A stretch of 64,000 nt of DNA from Spirochaetales bacterium (GCA_003252395.1 QKEL01000009.1:186001-250000); one strand, 5' to 3'. Positions 35,231-44,875 are shown, numbered from the stretch's first letter. Notes: a model not told the origin generated them from the letters alone. Translations and numbers: made by a program.

Positions 35231-37095
35231 TCGCCCTCCGGAATGAACGCAAGGCGTTGGGTGGGTATATCGATGTTGCCGGCCCGTACCGTGATTTCCG
35301 CGTTCAGCGGCAGGTCGTCCTTGAGGGCAATCTTGGATTCCTGGCCCAGCTCAGGCACCAGGAGGGTCGACATGGGGCCGTTTTTCTCGACGACCACGGC
35401 CTTCCCTCGCCACTGGGGGTTTCGCGACAGGAAGACGAGAACCCAATGCAGGTTGGAGCTTCGTTCCGCCAGGGTGCACTCCCTGGCCGCGCCGTCCGCC
35501 GCGGCGACCTTCAGGAGGAGCTCGTCGTCGTCCATGGGCTTGCGGCCCTCGATAAAGGCCCTGAGTTGCTGATGGGCGATCAAATCGCCGTATCGCCGGA
35601 GCGGGCTCGTGACTTGGCTGTACATTCCGATTCCGAGGCCCGCGTGGTCCGAGGGTATGGTTCCTACCTTGCGGGACTTCATGGCGCGTCGCTTGCGATA
35701 TTCCCCGGCAAGGCCTTCCGGCAGATCCTTGGGAATATCGGGCTTTTCTTGGCTCACGTATTGAAAGGGAATCGCGTTCTTAAAGGCGAACCGAGCCGCC
35801 GCTTCGCCCGCAAGGAGCATCATTTCCCGGACCATGTCCGCGGCGATCTCGTCCTTAACGGGCTCTATGATTACTTCCGCGGTCCCGTCCGCGCCTTTCG
35901 TTACCGAAAGGTGCACTTCCGGCAATTCAATGGACACGGCGCCGGCGGCTTCTCGACGGGCGATATTGCGCCGGGCGATGGCGAAAAGGGGCGCGAGGCC
36001 GCTCTCTTCCTGCCTGGCCGTGGCCTCGGCATAGGTGAGTCTCGTGACCCGTATTCTCGTTTTTTTCACCTCAACGGTATCCACGGCGCCCGTTTCGGTA
36101 AAGGTTAAGCGGAACGAGAGGGCCCGCGAAACCGGGGTCAGGCCGAGGGCGTACCATTCCAGCGCCCGATCGTCCAGCATGCGCGCGGCTCCCTCGGGAA
36201 CGTACAGGGTCGCGCCCCGTCCGCGGGCGTCGAGATCGGCGGGTGAGTCGGGGGTAACCGTGGCCGCGGGATCGGCTATGTGCACCCAAAGCGCGTTGCC
36301 CTCAACGCATACGGCGTCATCGGGATCGGTGCTCCAGGCGTTATCGATGGCGAAGGACTCAAGGTGCGTCAGGTCCACGGCGTCGGCTTCGTCCGCGGGT
36401 CGCGGAACCTCTACGGTAGAGGAGGCCAGGCTATGGTTTCGGCGGCTCGGCCAGGGGTTCCGCTCCAGGGGCCAGTAACCGCAGAGCAAGAGGAGCTTGT
36501 GGGCCATTTCGGCCGTTTCCGCTAAGCCCGCGTCGCGAAGCGCCCTCGATTTGTCGGTATTCCCCAGGGCGAGCGCCTCGGCGTCCTGAAGGAATTTCGC
36601 GTCGCCGGGCAGTTCGATTCCGCCCTTTCCCGCTAACGTCGCCCTGATCCGGCCCGCGAAGGCCTCCCGCTCGGCGGCCTCCGATTCCTTCGCCTCCGCC
36701 TTGCGGATAATCGCTTCCGCCTCTTCAGCCGTCCGCACCCTGATCGGGGCATCGGGGGCCGTCGCCTCGAATAAGGGCGATGCGCAGATTGCCTGCCAGG
36801 CGGCCCAGGCGCTTTCAGGGGCAATCGCGCCCCAAAGGAGCTCCGTCAGTTCAGCGAAGAGCGGGCTCTCCGCGGAGAAAAACTCCGCCGCTTCGCCCAT
36901 ATCGGCGTCGGGGAGTCGTGCCGTAAGCGCCGAGGACAGGTTTTTTACGGGACCCTCATGGAGCAAGACGATATCTTTATCGCGAACCTTTTTTTTGTCG
37001 TCCGCCAGGGTAATTTCATATTTATCGCCGTCCCGTCCGGTTACGACGGCGGGGCGAAGCTTGAATAAAACCAGTGAAAATTCCTTGAAACTCAT
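35227..37095 (-). CDS. Exoribonuclease II-family protein (RNB domain)
   Basis: The RNB catalytic segment IDNAWSTDPDDAV (about 250 residues in) keeps all four metal-binding Asp, so it should degrade RNA 3' to 5'. FQYVSQEKPDIP and SQVTSPLRRYGDLIAHQQL are family motifs near the C terminus. The N-terminal 200 residues are divergent. I favour the ATG at 37095 (MSFKEF), preceded by TTGTAA-18-TACAGT at 37130-37101; an in-frame ATG also exists at 37110. About 622 residues, similar to RNase II. Confidence 0.9.
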   Translation of the reverse strand: MSFKEFSLVLFKLRPAVVTGRDGDKYEITLADDKKKVRDKDIVLLHEGPVKNLSSALTARLPDADMGEAAEFFSAESPLFAELTELLWGAIAPESAWAAWQAICASPLFEATAPDAPIRVRTAEEAEAIIRKAEAKESEAAEREAFAGRIRATLAGKGGIELPGDAKFLQDAEALALGNTDKSRALRDAGLAETAEMAHKLLLLCGYWPLERNPWPSRRNHSLASSTVEVPRPADEADAVDLTHLESFAIDNAWSTDPDDAVCVEGNALWVHIADPAATVTPDSPADLDARGRGATLYVPEGAARMLDDRALEWYALGLTPVSRALSFRLTFTETGAVDTVEVKKTRIRVTRLTYAEATARQEESGLAPLFAIARRNIARREAAGAVSIELPEVHLSVTKGADGTAEVIIEPVKDEIAADMVREMMLLAGEAAARFAFKNAIPFQYVSQEKPDIPKDLPEGLAGEYRKRRAMKSRKVGTIPSDHAGLGIGMYSQVTSPLRRYGDLIAHQQLRAFIEGRKPMDDDELLLKVAAADGAARECTLAERSSNLHWVLVFLSRNPQWRGKAVVVEKNGPMSTLLVPELGQESKIALKDDLPLNAEITVRAGNIDIPTQRLAFIPEGE

Positions 37096-37216
37096 GGGGC
37101 ACTGTACCATTTCACGCGGCGGGCTTACAAGGTGGCTTGCTCTGCTTTCCCCAATTTGGTATATTTATGCAGAACTACTCGACTGTATTGAATAATTATT
37201 ACTGAGGGAGCGCATC

Positions 37217-38584
37217 ATGATCGTAATGAAATTTGGCGGATCCTCCGTGGCGAACGCGGAGCGGATTAAGCATGTCGCGAATATTATCAAAAGTTTCGAG
37301 GAGAAACGCCCCGTCGTCGTGCTTTCCGCCATGGGCGATACCACCGATCACCTTCTTGAAGCAGCGGACGCCGCCCTCGAGGGCCATATTACGATCGATG
37401 CGGTAGAAAAACTGCATATGGACACCGCGGCGGAACTCGGCGTCCCCTCAGGCGATATCGTGAAGCTTCTCGGAGAGCTCAGGACCCTGCTTACCGGCAT
37501 ATCCATGCTGCGCGAGGTGACCCCCCGCTCGAAGGACTATCTGGTCTCCTTCGGCGAGCGTCTATCGGTCCGCCTGATGGCCGCCTACCTCAATTCCCTC
37601 AACATTCGCTCCGTTTTTCGGGATGCCTGGGACGTTGGCTTCGTATCGGACTCGAATTACACTTCCGCCGACCTATTGCCCGCCACCTGGGAAAATATCC
37701 GCAAGGAATTGGGCCCCTACCGGGACGGAAAAAGGGGAGACGGATTGCCGATCCCGGTCGTTACCGGCTTTATCGCGAAAGACGAGCGGGGCTTCATTAC
37801 CACCCTGGGCCGGGGAGGAAGCGACCTCACCGCGACCATGCTGGGCGCCGCGCTGCGGGCCGACGAAGTACAGACCTGGAAGGACGTCGACGGCATCCTG
37901 ACCACCGATCCCCGGGTCGTGAAAGAGGCCCGTACCGTGCCCGTGGCGACCTACGACGAGGTGGCCGAGCTCGCGTATTTCGGCGCGCAGGTGCTGCATC
38001 CCCGTTCCATGCAGCCCTGCCTCCAGACCGGGACCCCGGTTCGGGTCAAGAACTCCTACAACATCGACGCGCCCGGCTCCATTATCGTGACCCGGCATGA
38101 GGTAAAGCCGCCCTCGGTCCGCGCGATAACCTCGAAAAAGAACGTAACCCTCATCGATATCGTTTCCACCAGAATGCTGGGCCAGCACGGGTTTCTCGCC
38201 AAGGTGTTCGAGTCGTTCGCCGCCCACTCTATTTCTGTAGACGTGGTGGCCACTTCCGAGGTCTCCGTCTCCCTGACCGTCGACAGCGAGAAGGCCCATT
38301 TCGCCGGCCTCCGCCACGATCTGGAAAAATACGCGAGCATCGATATCCGCAAGGACAAGGCAATCGTCACCATTATTTGCGACGTGCGGCGTTCCAGTTC
38401 CATTCTCGCCGCGACCTTCGCCGCCTTGGAAAAGGAAGACATAAACGTGCAGATGATCAGTCAGGGCGCCTCGAAGGTCAATATCAGCATGATCTGCGAT
38501 TCCTCGGAGGCGCAGCGGGTCGTTCAGGTGCTACACGACCGTTATTTTGGCGACGCGGGCATCGCGACCGGGGAGGGACAATGA
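37217..38584 (+). CDS. lysC: Aspartate kinase
   Basis: A 455-residue monofunctional aspartokinase, first step to lysine, threonine and diaminopimelate. [14 protein letters not shown] opens the kinase domain, with [16 protein letters not shown] further on. Two ACT domains follow at about 305-450 ([38 protein letters not shown]), which usually sense lysine or threonine. The ribosome site GAGGGAG is 7 nt before the ATG. It overlaps dapB by 4 bp. Confidence 0.95.
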   Translation: MIVMKFGGSSVANAERIKHVANIIKSFEEKRPVVVLSAMGDTTDHLLEAADAALEGHITIDAVEKLHMDTAAELGVPSGDIVKLLGELRTLLTGISMLREVTPRSKDYLVSFGERLSVRLMAAYLNSLNIRSVFRDAWDVGFVSDSNYTSADLLPATWENIRKELGPYRDGKRGDGLPIPVVTGFIAKDERGFITTLGRGGSDLTATMLGAALRADEVQTWKDVDGILTTDPRVVKEARTVPVATYDEVAELAYFGAQVLHPRSMQPCLQTGTPVRVKNSYNIDAPGSIIVTRHEVKPPSVRAITSKKNVTLIDIVSTRMLGQHGFLAKVFESFAAHSISVDVVATSEVSVSLTVDSEKAHFAGLRHDLEKYASIDIRKDKAIVTIICDVRRSSSILAATFAALEKEDINVQMISQGASKVNISMICDSSEAQRVVQVLHDRYFGDAGIATGEGQ

Positions 38585-39360
38585 GAATAGGCATGATAGG
38601 CTACGGGAAGATGGGGCACATGATCGCACAGGCCGCGCGACTGCACGGTCACGAGATCGCGTGCACGATCGATCCCTTCGCGAAGGACGCCTCCTGCGTG
38701 ACCGGCGATCCGGAGAAGATGAAATCGTGCCTCCTCGATTCCGGCGTCGAGGGCGCGATCGAGTTTTCCCACCCTTCATCGGTGTTCGGCAACATTCGGA
38801 CCATCATCCCCACCGGGATTCCCCTGGTCGTGGGCACGACGGGCTGGCATGACCGCCTCGACGAGGTTCGCGCCTCGTTGGAGGAATCGGAAACGTCCCT
38901 GCTTTATTCCTCGAACTTTTCGATCGGCGTCAACCTCTTCTATCGGATCGTGTCCGAGGCGGCGCGGCTCATGGCCGCCTTCGACGAATACGACGTCGCG
39001 CTTTTCGAGTCACACCACAACCAAAAGGCCGACAGCCCATCCGGTACCGCCTTGGACCTGGCGAAGCGCGTCATGGACAACATGCCCCGAAAGACGAGGC
39101 TCGTGACGGACTGCTTCGTTCGCAAGCCCGAGGCCGACGAGCTGCATCTATCCAGCGTGCGCGTCGGGGCCGTGCCCGGAACCCACACCGTTTGGTTCGA
39201 TTCCGCCGCAGATACCATCGAGTTGACCCATACCGCCCGAAATCGCGAGGGATTTGCCCTCGGCGCCGTGCGGGCCCTGGAATGGCTCACGTCGCCGGAC
39301 GCGCAGGGCGCCAAAAAGCGCGGCGTGTTCACGATGAAAGACGTGTTTAACGACCTATAA
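38581..39360 (+). CDS. dapB: 4-hydroxy-tetrahydrodipicolinate reductase
   Basis: A 259-residue enzyme that reduces the DapA product with NAD(P)H on the way to diaminopimelate and lysine. The ATG at 38581 overlaps the lysC stop; upstream in-frame codons lie within lysC. The N-terminal Rossmann motif is GMIGYGKMGHM. The catalytic segment SHHNQKADSPSGTAL has the His pair and Lys. GTTGWH is also present. It ends 2 bp from a converging gene. Confidence 0.95.
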   Translation: MRIGMIGYGKMGHMIAQAARLHGHEIACTIDPFAKDASCVTGDPEKMKSCLLDSGVEGAIEFSHPSSVFGNIRTIIPTGIPLVVGTTGWHDRLDEVRASLEESETSLLYSSNFSIGVNLFYRIVSEAARLMAAFDEYDVALFESHHNQKADSPSGTALDLAKRVMDNMPRKTRLVTDCFVRKPEADELHLSSVRVGAVPGTHTVWFDSAADTIELTHTARNREGFALGAVRALEWLTSPDAQGAKKRGVFTMKDVFNDL

Positions 39361-39362
39361 GA

Positions 39363-41252
39363 TCAGGGCGCCGCGTCCGCGAATTCCACGGTGATTTCGC
39401 GGATGCGCGCCGTCAATCCTTCCTGTCCGTCCCCGCCCAGGTAGAGCACCGATACCCGGTTCCCGTTCACGAGATACACTTCCCGATCCCCCGAGACCCA
39501 GGCGGGTTTGCCGAAGGCGTTCTCGAACTGCGATCTCGTATCGTTGGTCCGTATGTCCCCCCCGGGAGAAACCGGGGACCGGGGCCCGATGCCGACCGTT
39601 CTCAGCGCGCTCGCCCGGCTCCCCGCGGCGGGCGCGAGGGTCACCGTCGCGTTGAGGCCCGGGTAGTACCAGGTCTCCGATTCGAGGTTGTACACGATCT
39701 CGGCCGGGGTTCCCCACTTGTCCAAGACGGCGTCCGAATCGTCGCCGTTGGTCAGCCCCCGGGCCGTGATCCTGCCGAGGCTTTTCGGGACCGCGAGCTC
39801 GAGGAGCCGGGATCGAAGCGCCGTGGCGGGATCTCCGTTCCGTTTCGCGGCGAGGATCGCGTTCAACAGCAGTATGCGCGTGTCGCCCGGCGTTCCCGTG
39901 GGTACGGTCCAGGGGGAGGCGAACGCGCCCCGGTTCGCGGAAAAGTCGGAAATGAGCCCCTCGAAAAGGAACGACGCCTTCAGGGTATCCTTGCCGGTAA
40001 GCAGGGTAACGGCGGCCTGGTTCGCGCGGGCCGCGAAAGAAAACCGCCCCGCCCTGGTTCCCGTTTCGGCCGCCGCCGCCGTATCCGCGATCCGCCGCGA
40101 TCGGGCAAGGAGGGTCTTGTCGCCGGAGTAGGCGAGGAGCATGGCGTAGGCCGATTCGGCCACGGGGTCTGAATATTTTCCGGCCAGTTCCTCATAGGCC
40201 GCCGCGGCCTCGGTCCAGGCGGGCCTCGCGCTGACCGGCGCGGCGGTGAGCGCCGTGACCGAGTCCGCGATGAGGGGCGCCAGGCGCTCGAATTCCGCGG
40301 AACCCTCGCGGGCAAAGGGCAGTACGGTGGCGACGGAAAGCCGTGCGGGCTCCACTTCCGTAAGCCAGCGAAGATGGGACGCGAAGGCCCTGAGGCGGAT
40401 GAAGTAGGGCGAATCGGGGTAGCGGTCGGTGAGCCCCGCGAGGGCTTCCTGCAGCTCTTCCGCGCCCGTTCCGGTACGCAGGTCGCGCAAGACCGCCCGG
40501 ATCGCGGTACTGTCCGCGGCGGCGTTGCCGGCGTTGGCCCGCAGGTTTTCGAGCCGCGCGGCGGGGGCGGGCAGAGGCGAAAGGTAGGCGAGCGCGTTGC
40601 CCGGATTGCCGGAGCGCACCCTCGCGTTGAGGGAAGAAAGCCATTCGCCATAGACGGCAGCGTCGTATCCCGCGGCGGCCAGAAGCGATAGGGCGAGGGT
40701 ATCCGCGGCGAATACCTCGGCCTCGGACGGGGCCGTAAGGGCCGCCCAGGGAAGGGTTTGGGCCGTCGCCGGATTATCCGCGAAGCGGCGAGCCGCGGCG
40801 CGATACGGCTGGTCAAGGGCGAAGCGGGCGGCCTCGTACGCGAGGTAGGGCAGGACCAGCCGTTCCCGGCTATCGTCCATGTCCCGCGTCCGTCCGGTTC
40901 CCGCGGCGGTACGCGCGAACAGTTCCTCGTCCACGCCGTCGAGAAGCCCTGAGGTGACCTTGAAGGTTCCCCCCGTCAGGTACGCCGCCCCCGCGTCGGG
41001 ACTGTTTTCCACCGAAAGCGTTATCGAACCCCGGTACAGCTCGGTTTTACGGAACAGGAGGAATAGCGACGAGGTAAGCACGTCGTTCCAGGTGCCCAGG
41101 TCCTGCGGCGAGAGGAAGCTCCCCTTTCCGGCCGCGGCCGCCGCGGAATCGGCGAGGGCCTGACGTATCCGTACCTCGCCGGTCGAGGGCTCCGCGAAGG
41201 CGATTCCCCCCGCGAGAAACGCGAAAAGCGCGATGCGAGCTGGTTTCTTCAT
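39363..41252 (-). CDS. Periplasmic M48-like protein lacking the zinc motif (pseudoprotease)
   Basis: A 629-residue protein with a signal peptide (MKKPARIALFAFLAGGIAFA). The next 200 residues follow the M48 peptidase layout: AAYLTGGTFKVTSGLLDGVDEELFART resembles the segment before HExxH, and SEAEVFAADTLALSLLAAAGYD resembles the E-x-x-x-AD motif after it. The HExxH itself is missing; the region reads AAGTGRTRDMDD. The rest (220-629) is Ala-rich and helical with TPR-like character, then a beta-rich C terminus. It may be a structural relative of BepA-type envelope proteins. A TTGCCA-17-TATCGT promoter sits 6 nt before the ATG. Confidence 0.75.
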   Translation of the reverse strand: MKKPARIALFAFLAGGIAFAEPSTGEVRIRQALADSAAAAAGKGSFLSPQDLGTWNDVLTSSLFLLFRKTELYRGSITLSVENSPDAGAAYLTGGTFKVTSGLLDGVDEELFARTAAGTGRTRDMDDSRERLVLPYLAYEAARFALDQPYRAAARRFADNPATAQTLPWAALTAPSEAEVFAADTLALSLLAAAGYDAAVYGEWLSSLNARVRSGNPGNALAYLSPLPAPAARLENLRANAGNAAADSTAIRAVLRDLRTGTGAEELQEALAGLTDRYPDSPYFIRLRAFASHLRWLTEVEPARLSVATVLPFAREGSAEFERLAPLIADSVTALTAAPVSARPAWTEAAAAYEELAGKYSDPVAESAYAMLLAYSGDKTLLARSRRIADTAAAAETGTRAGRFSFAARANQAAVTLLTGKDTLKASFLFEGLISDFSANRGAFASPWTVPTGTPGDTRILLLNAILAAKRNGDPATALRSRLLELAVPKSLGRITARGLTNGDDSDAVLDKWGTPAEIVYNLESETWYYPGLNATVTLAPAAGSRASALRTVGIGPRSPVSPGGDIRTNDTRSQFENAFGKPAWVSGDREVYLVNGNRVSVLYLGGDGQEGLTARIREITVEFADAAP

Positions 41253-41258
41253 GCCTTA

Positions 41259-41287
41259 ACGATACCATACTGCTAGCTGAATGGCAA
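41259..41287 (-). promoter_or_regulatory. Promoter of the M48-like gene, leaderless type
   Basis: On the minus strand: TTGCCA (41287-41282), 17 bp, TATCGT (41264-41259), then 6 nt (TAAGGC) to the ATG at 41252. Confidence 0.55.
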
Positions 41288-41296
41288 CGAAAGGGA

Positions 41297-41302
41297 TATA
41301 CT
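41297..41302 (+). promoter_or_regulatory. -10 box of the rRNA methyltransferase gene
   Basis: TATACT ends 8 nt before the ATG at 41311. The -35 is weak. It supports 41311 rather than 41281 as start. Confidence 0.35.
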
Positions 41303-41310
41303 CCCTCTCC

Positions 41311-42522
41311 ATGGACAGAGTGTTTCTAAAGGCCCGCGAGGAAGACCGCATCCTTCTCGGGCATCCGTGGGTATTCGACAACGAGATAGAGCGGTATCAG
41401 GGTACGTGCGCTTCCGGCGCCGTGGTAGAGGTGATGACCAAGGCCGGCCATTTCTTGGGCAAGGGCGTGGTTAACCGCGAGTCAAAGATCACCGTCAGGC
41501 TTTTTACCCGCGACCGGGCCGAGGAAATCGACCGGGAGTTTTTCGCGCGCCGCGTACGGTCGGCCCAGGAAGCCCGGCTTCCCTTCTACGCGGTCGGGGA
41601 TTCGTACCGGCTCGTTTTCGCCGAATCGGACTACCTTCCCGGCTTGGTGGTGGACCGCTTCGCGTCCATTGACGGCACGGTCTTCCTTTCCGTCCAATTC
41701 CTTACCCTCGCGATGGAAACCTTTCGCGATCACATCGTATCCGCCCTCTTGGAGGTAACCGGCGCCGACGGCGTTTTCGAGAGAAGCGACGTGCACGTGC
41801 GCGCCCTGGAAGGGCTGGAAGAACGAAAGGGCTGGATCGGACCGTCCTTCAATCCCCGCGTCACCATCCGCGAAAACGGCATAGAGCTTGAGGTAGACCT
41901 CGAAAACGGGCAGAAAACCGGTTATTTCCTCGACCAAAAGGATAACCGGGCGCGCGTCGCGCAATTGGCGGCGGGCATCGCCCGCAAGGACGGTCGCTGC
42001 CGCGTCCTCGATACCTTTACCCATACCGGCGCTTTCGGCCTGAACGCCTGGAAGGGCGGAGCCACCGAGGTCGAATCGGTGGATATTTCCGAAGAAGCCG
42101 TGGAGACGGTGCGGGCCAACGCGAAACGCAACGGCGCCGCCTCTGTCGTCACCGCCCGCCAAGCCGACGTGTTCGACCTTCTCAAGGAATACGAGCGCGA
42201 GGGGCGGACGTTCGACCTCATCGTCCTTGACCCCCCCGCGTTCACGAAGAGCGCCAAAATGATCGAGAAGGCCTACGGCGGCTATAAGGAAATCAACCTG
42301 CGGGCCATGCGCCTCCTGGAAAACGGCGGGTATCTGGTCACCGCCTCCTGTTCCCACTTTTTCGGGGCCGACCGCTTTTACTCGATGCTCCAGCATGCCG
42401 CCAAGGATTCGCGCCGCACCCTGCAGATTCTCGAAAAACGCGGGCCCGGACCGGATCATCCGGCGCTTTCGGGCTATCCCGAGTCCGATTACCTGAAGTG
42501 CGCGATCGTTCGCGTATGGTAA
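41311..42522 (+). CDS. 23S rRNA (cytosine-C5)-methyltransferase RlmI family
   Basis: A PUA domain at the N terminus (FLKAREEDRILLGHPWVFDNEIE), then an RlmI-type Rossmann methyltransferase: DLENGQKTGYFLDQKDNR, the SAM motif VLDTFTHTGAFGLNAWKGGA and catalytic-side DPPAFTKS. The ATG at 41311 matches the family N terminus; an ATG at 41281 would add ten residues. RlmI methylates 23S rRNA, but related members have other positions, so the target is open. It overlaps the next gene by 7 bp. Confidence 0.9.
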   Translation: MDRVFLKAREEDRILLGHPWVFDNEIERYQGTCASGAVVEVMTKAGHFLGKGVVNRESKITVRLFTRDRAEEIDREFFARRVRSAQEARLPFYAVGDSYRLVFAESDYLPGLVVDRFASIDGTVFLSVQFLTLAMETFRDHIVSALLEVTGADGVFERSDVHVRALEGLEERKGWIGPSFNPRVTIRENGIELEVDLENGQKTGYFLDQKDNRARVAQLAAGIARKDGRCRVLDTFTHTGAFGLNAWKGGATEVESVDISEEAVETVRANAKRNGAASVVTARQADVFDLLKEYEREGRTFDLIVLDPPAFTKSAKMIEKAYGGYKEINLRAMRLLENGGYLVTASCSHFFGADRFYSMLQHAAKDSRRTLQILEKRGPGPDHPALSGYPESDYLKCAIVRVW

Positions 42523-43448
42523 ACGGCCTTTTCGTCCTCGGCCCCACCGCGGCGGGGAAAACCGGCCTGGCGGTGGATCTCGCGCGGCGCCTGGCCGCCC
42601 GGGATATCGCCGCCGAAATTATCTCCGCCGATTCCCGGCAGGTATACCGCGGCCTGGATATCGGCTCGGGAAAGGACCTTGCCGAATACGGCTCGATTCC
42701 CCGCCACCTGATCGACATAACCGCTTTGCCCGCGGAATACAGCGTTTTTGACTTTCAGCGCGATTTTTACGCCGCGTGGGACGATATCCGCCGCCGCGGG
42801 GCACTGCCCATAACCTGCGGCGGCACGGGTCTCTACCTCGACTCCGTGTTGAGGGGGTACGGTTTCGTCCGCGTTCCGCCCAATCCCCCGTTGCGCGCCG
42901 AGCTTGAGGCCCTATCCATGGAAGCCCTGACCGAGCGGCTTTTACGCCTTCGGTCGGCGCCGCACAACCGGACCGACCTGGAAGAACGGCCGCGCCTCGT
43001 TCGCGCCATCGAAATCGCCGAATACGCCCGGGAAAACCCGATACCGAACGACGAGGGCGGATTGCCCGCGCTGGACCCCCTCGTATTGGGCGTCCGCTTT
43101 GAGCGGGGCGAATTGCGTCGGCGCATCGCCGAGCGGCTCGACGCCAGGCTCGGCCAGGGGCTCGTGGAAGAGGTCGCCGGGCTTCACGCCGGGGGCATCG
43201 AATGGGAACGGTTGGAACGGCTCGGCCTGGAATACCGCTTTACGGCCGAATTCCTGCGGGGGGCGATTCCTTCCCGCCAGGAATACCGCGACCGCCTTTA
43301 CACCGCCATTTGCCAATTCGCCAAGCGGCAGGAAACCTGGTTTCGCGGAATGGAAAAAAAGGGAGTGCGCATACTCTGGGTAGACCGGGGAGATCGGGAA
43401 GGCGCGTGGGATCGCGTGCGGGCGGAGCTGGAAGGGAACGCGCAATAA
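42516..43448 (+). CDS. MiaA-like tRNA dimethylallyltransferase, divergent paralogue
   Basis: A 310-residue protein of the isopentenyl-tRNA transferase family: P-loop GPTAAGKT, IISADSRQVYRGLDIGSGK, RHLIDI and CGGTGLYLDS, and at the C terminus YTAICQFAKRQETWFRGM. It differs from the canonical MiaA at 52243 in motif details: DSRQ for DSMQ, GSGK for GTAK and RHL for HHL. The family modifies A37 next to the anticodon in tRNAs reading UNN codons. A second copy may have a different substrate. The start is inside the RlmI gene's last codons. Confidence 0.88.
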   Translation: MVNGLFVLGPTAAGKTGLAVDLARRLAARDIAAEIISADSRQVYRGLDIGSGKDLAEYGSIPRHLIDITALPAEYSVFDFQRDFYAAWDDIRRRGALPITCGGTGLYLDSVLRGYGFVRVPPNPPLRAELEALSMEALTERLLRLRSAPHNRTDLEERPRLVRAIEIAEYARENPIPNDEGGLPALDPLVLGVRFERGELRRRIAERLDARLGQGLVEEVAGLHAGGIEWERLERLGLEYRFTAEFLRGAIPSRQEYRDRLYTAICQFAKRQETWFRGMEKKGVRILWVDRGDREGAWDRVRAELEGNAQ

Positions 43449-43477
43449 AAAAGGGCGCCGGATGCGTTCCGACGCCC
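43447..43477 (-). terminator. Terminator of the 71-residue protein gene
   Basis: Minus strand: a 10-bp stem GGGCGTCGGA / TCCGGCGCCC (one G-U pair), 5-nt loop, then six T. It lies 39 bp after the small gene and touches the end of the convergent MiaA-like gene. Confidence 0.88.
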
Positions 43478-43515
43478 GTCTTGTCCGGGACTATCGTTCG
43501 GTTTCGGCGGCGGGA

Positions 43516-43731
43516 TTAGGCGGTGGCGACCGCGGTTTCGGCTTCCATTTCGGCAAGGTAGCCGGTTCTCAAACAGCTTTCGAAAAGCATGCGGGTCATG
43601 TATTCGTCGACAATCTTGATATAGCCGTCAAGGTCACGATAAATGCGCACCATAAATCCTTCATCGGTTTCATTGAGAACTGACAAGTAGTCCGCGGAAC
43701 CGGGATTGCTCCTGATAAAGTAGTTTTTCAT
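43516..43731 (-). CDS. Small hypothetical protein, 71 residues
   Basis: The ATG at 43731 has a perfect GGAGG 5 nt upstream, which decides it over an upstream in-frame start at 43818. The product MKNYFIRSNPGSADYL... is soluble, with mixed beta and helical segments (GFMVRIYRDLDGYIKIVDEYM) and an Ala/Glu-rich tail. No signal peptide. It has its own terminator, so it is a real expressed unit. Family not recognised. Confidence 0.75.
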   Translation of the reverse strand: MKNYFIRSNPGSADYLSVLNETDEGFMVRIYRDLDGYIKIVDEYMTRMLFESCLRTGYLAEMEAETAVATA

Positions 43732-43782
43732 AAAACCTCCAGATAGGATAATTTTCGGGTGCCTGCGGGGAATCTTTAGCGT

Positions 43783-43788
43783 TATAAT
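43783..43788 (+). promoter_or_regulatory. -10 box of tatD, leaderless type
   Basis: Consensus TATAAT ends 6 nt before the ATG at 43795. A -35 is not clear. Confidence 0.5.
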
Positions 43789-43794
43789 CCAGAT

Positions 43795-44550
43795 ATGCTT
43801 ACCGACGCCCACGCGCATCCCTTCGATTTATTCACGGCCTCGGGAACCGAACCGGCGCTCGGCCTCGTCGCCTCGCTGTGCGCGAACGCCCATGAGCCGA
43901 ACGAATTCGCGTGGAACGAGCGCTTTGCCGAGCGGTCCCGCGATACGGGCCGGGTGGTGCTTTCCTTTGGCGTGCATCCCCAGAATCCCGATCCGGATAC
44001 CGTGCCCTTTCTCGAGTCCCTGGCGCGTCAGGGACGGATCGGCGCCGTGGGCGAGGCGGGTTACGATCTATTTACCGAGGCGTATCGGTCCGACCTGGAA
44101 AGGCAGCGCCTCGCGTGGGCAGCGCAACTCAGGATCGCCCGGGAATGGGGCTTACCGCTGGTCGTGCATTGCAGGAAGGCCCTTGACCTTGTTTTCGCGG
44201 ATTCCCGCCTTCTCTCGGCCCTCAATTCCGTTATCTTTCACGGGTGGCCCGGCTCGCCCGTCGAGGCGAAGTCTTTTTTAAAACGGGGCGTGAATGCCTG
44301 GTTTTCGGCGGGAAAGGGCCTTTTGCGCGGCGACCGTTCCCTGATAGCTACCGTTGAAAGCCTGCCTCGGGAACGGATTCTGGCGGAAACCGACGCTCCC
44401 TGGATGACGCTGCGGGGCGAGCGGTATACGGTATTAAGCGATATCGGCGCCGTACACGAACGGATAGCGGCCCTGTGGCGCACGGACCCGGAAGAAACTG
44501 AGGGAATTATCGGGGAAAACTTTGACCGGGCGTACGGAATCCGGCGATAA
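43795..44550 (+). CDS. TatD family metal-dependent hydrolase
   Basis: A 251-residue TIM-barrel hydrolase: DAHAHPFD at the N terminus, SFGVHPQN, GEAGYDLF, VVHCRKA, IFHGWPGS and ETDAPWM provide the metal ligands. TatD proteins act as 3'-5' DNases, with roles in repair and DNA quality control; some relatives have other substrates. The last 44 bp overlap the 3' end of the HPt gene on the other strand. Confidence 0.9.
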   Translation: MLTDAHAHPFDLFTASGTEPALGLVASLCANAHEPNEFAWNERFAERSRDTGRVVLSFGVHPQNPDPDTVPFLESLARQGRIGAVGEAGYDLFTEAYRSDLERQRLAWAAQLRIAREWGLPLVVHCRKALDLVFADSRLLSALNSVIFHGWPGSPVEAKSFLKRGVNAWFSAGKGLLRGDRSLIATVESLPRERILAETDAPWMTLRGERYTVLSDIGAVHERIAALWRTDPEETEGIIGENFDRAYGIRR

Positions 44551-44875
44551 GCCGGCGGGTTTCGCGTATGGAAAGCGCGAATACCTCATTAAACCCCGCG
44601 GAAAGGGCCTTGGCCCCATCGATCCTGAGTTCCCGAATTTCCAACTCGAGGGACTGACTGATCGAGGCGAGGCCCGTCGCGCCGATGGTGGCCGAGGCCC
44701 CTTTCAATTTATGTATATGATAGAGGGCGGCCCGTGAATTTCCCGCTTCTAGCGCTTCCGTAAAGCCGTCATGGTCCGCCTGTACCGTTTCGAGCCACGT
44801 TTCCGCGAATTCGGACCAGAGCGCCGCGTCGTTCTCGAACCGTTCTAGGGCCTCGTTTATGGAATACAGGCTCAC
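44507..44875 (-). CDS. Stand-alone HPt phosphotransfer protein
   Basis: A 122-residue helical protein. YHIHKLKGASATIGATGL is the HPt signature, with the second His in the H-x-LKG context as the phospho-acceptor. It would shuttle phosphate between a hybrid kinase and a response regulator, neither of which is adjacent. The start is a GTG overlapping the fumarase stop (GTGA), so it depends on fumarase translation. Its 3' end overlaps tatD by 44 bp. Confidence 0.85.
   Translation of the reverse strand: MSLYSINEALERFENDAALWSEFAETWLETVQADHDGFTEALEAGNSRAALYHIHKLKGASATIGATGLASISQSLELEIRELRIDGAKALSAGFNEVFALSIRETRRLIAGFRTPGQSFPR

Noticed and set aside
43516..43818. Extended 100-residue version of the small minus-strand protein
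   Set aside because: The upstream start would overlap the divergent tatD start and has no ribosome site; the ATG at 43731 has a perfect one.
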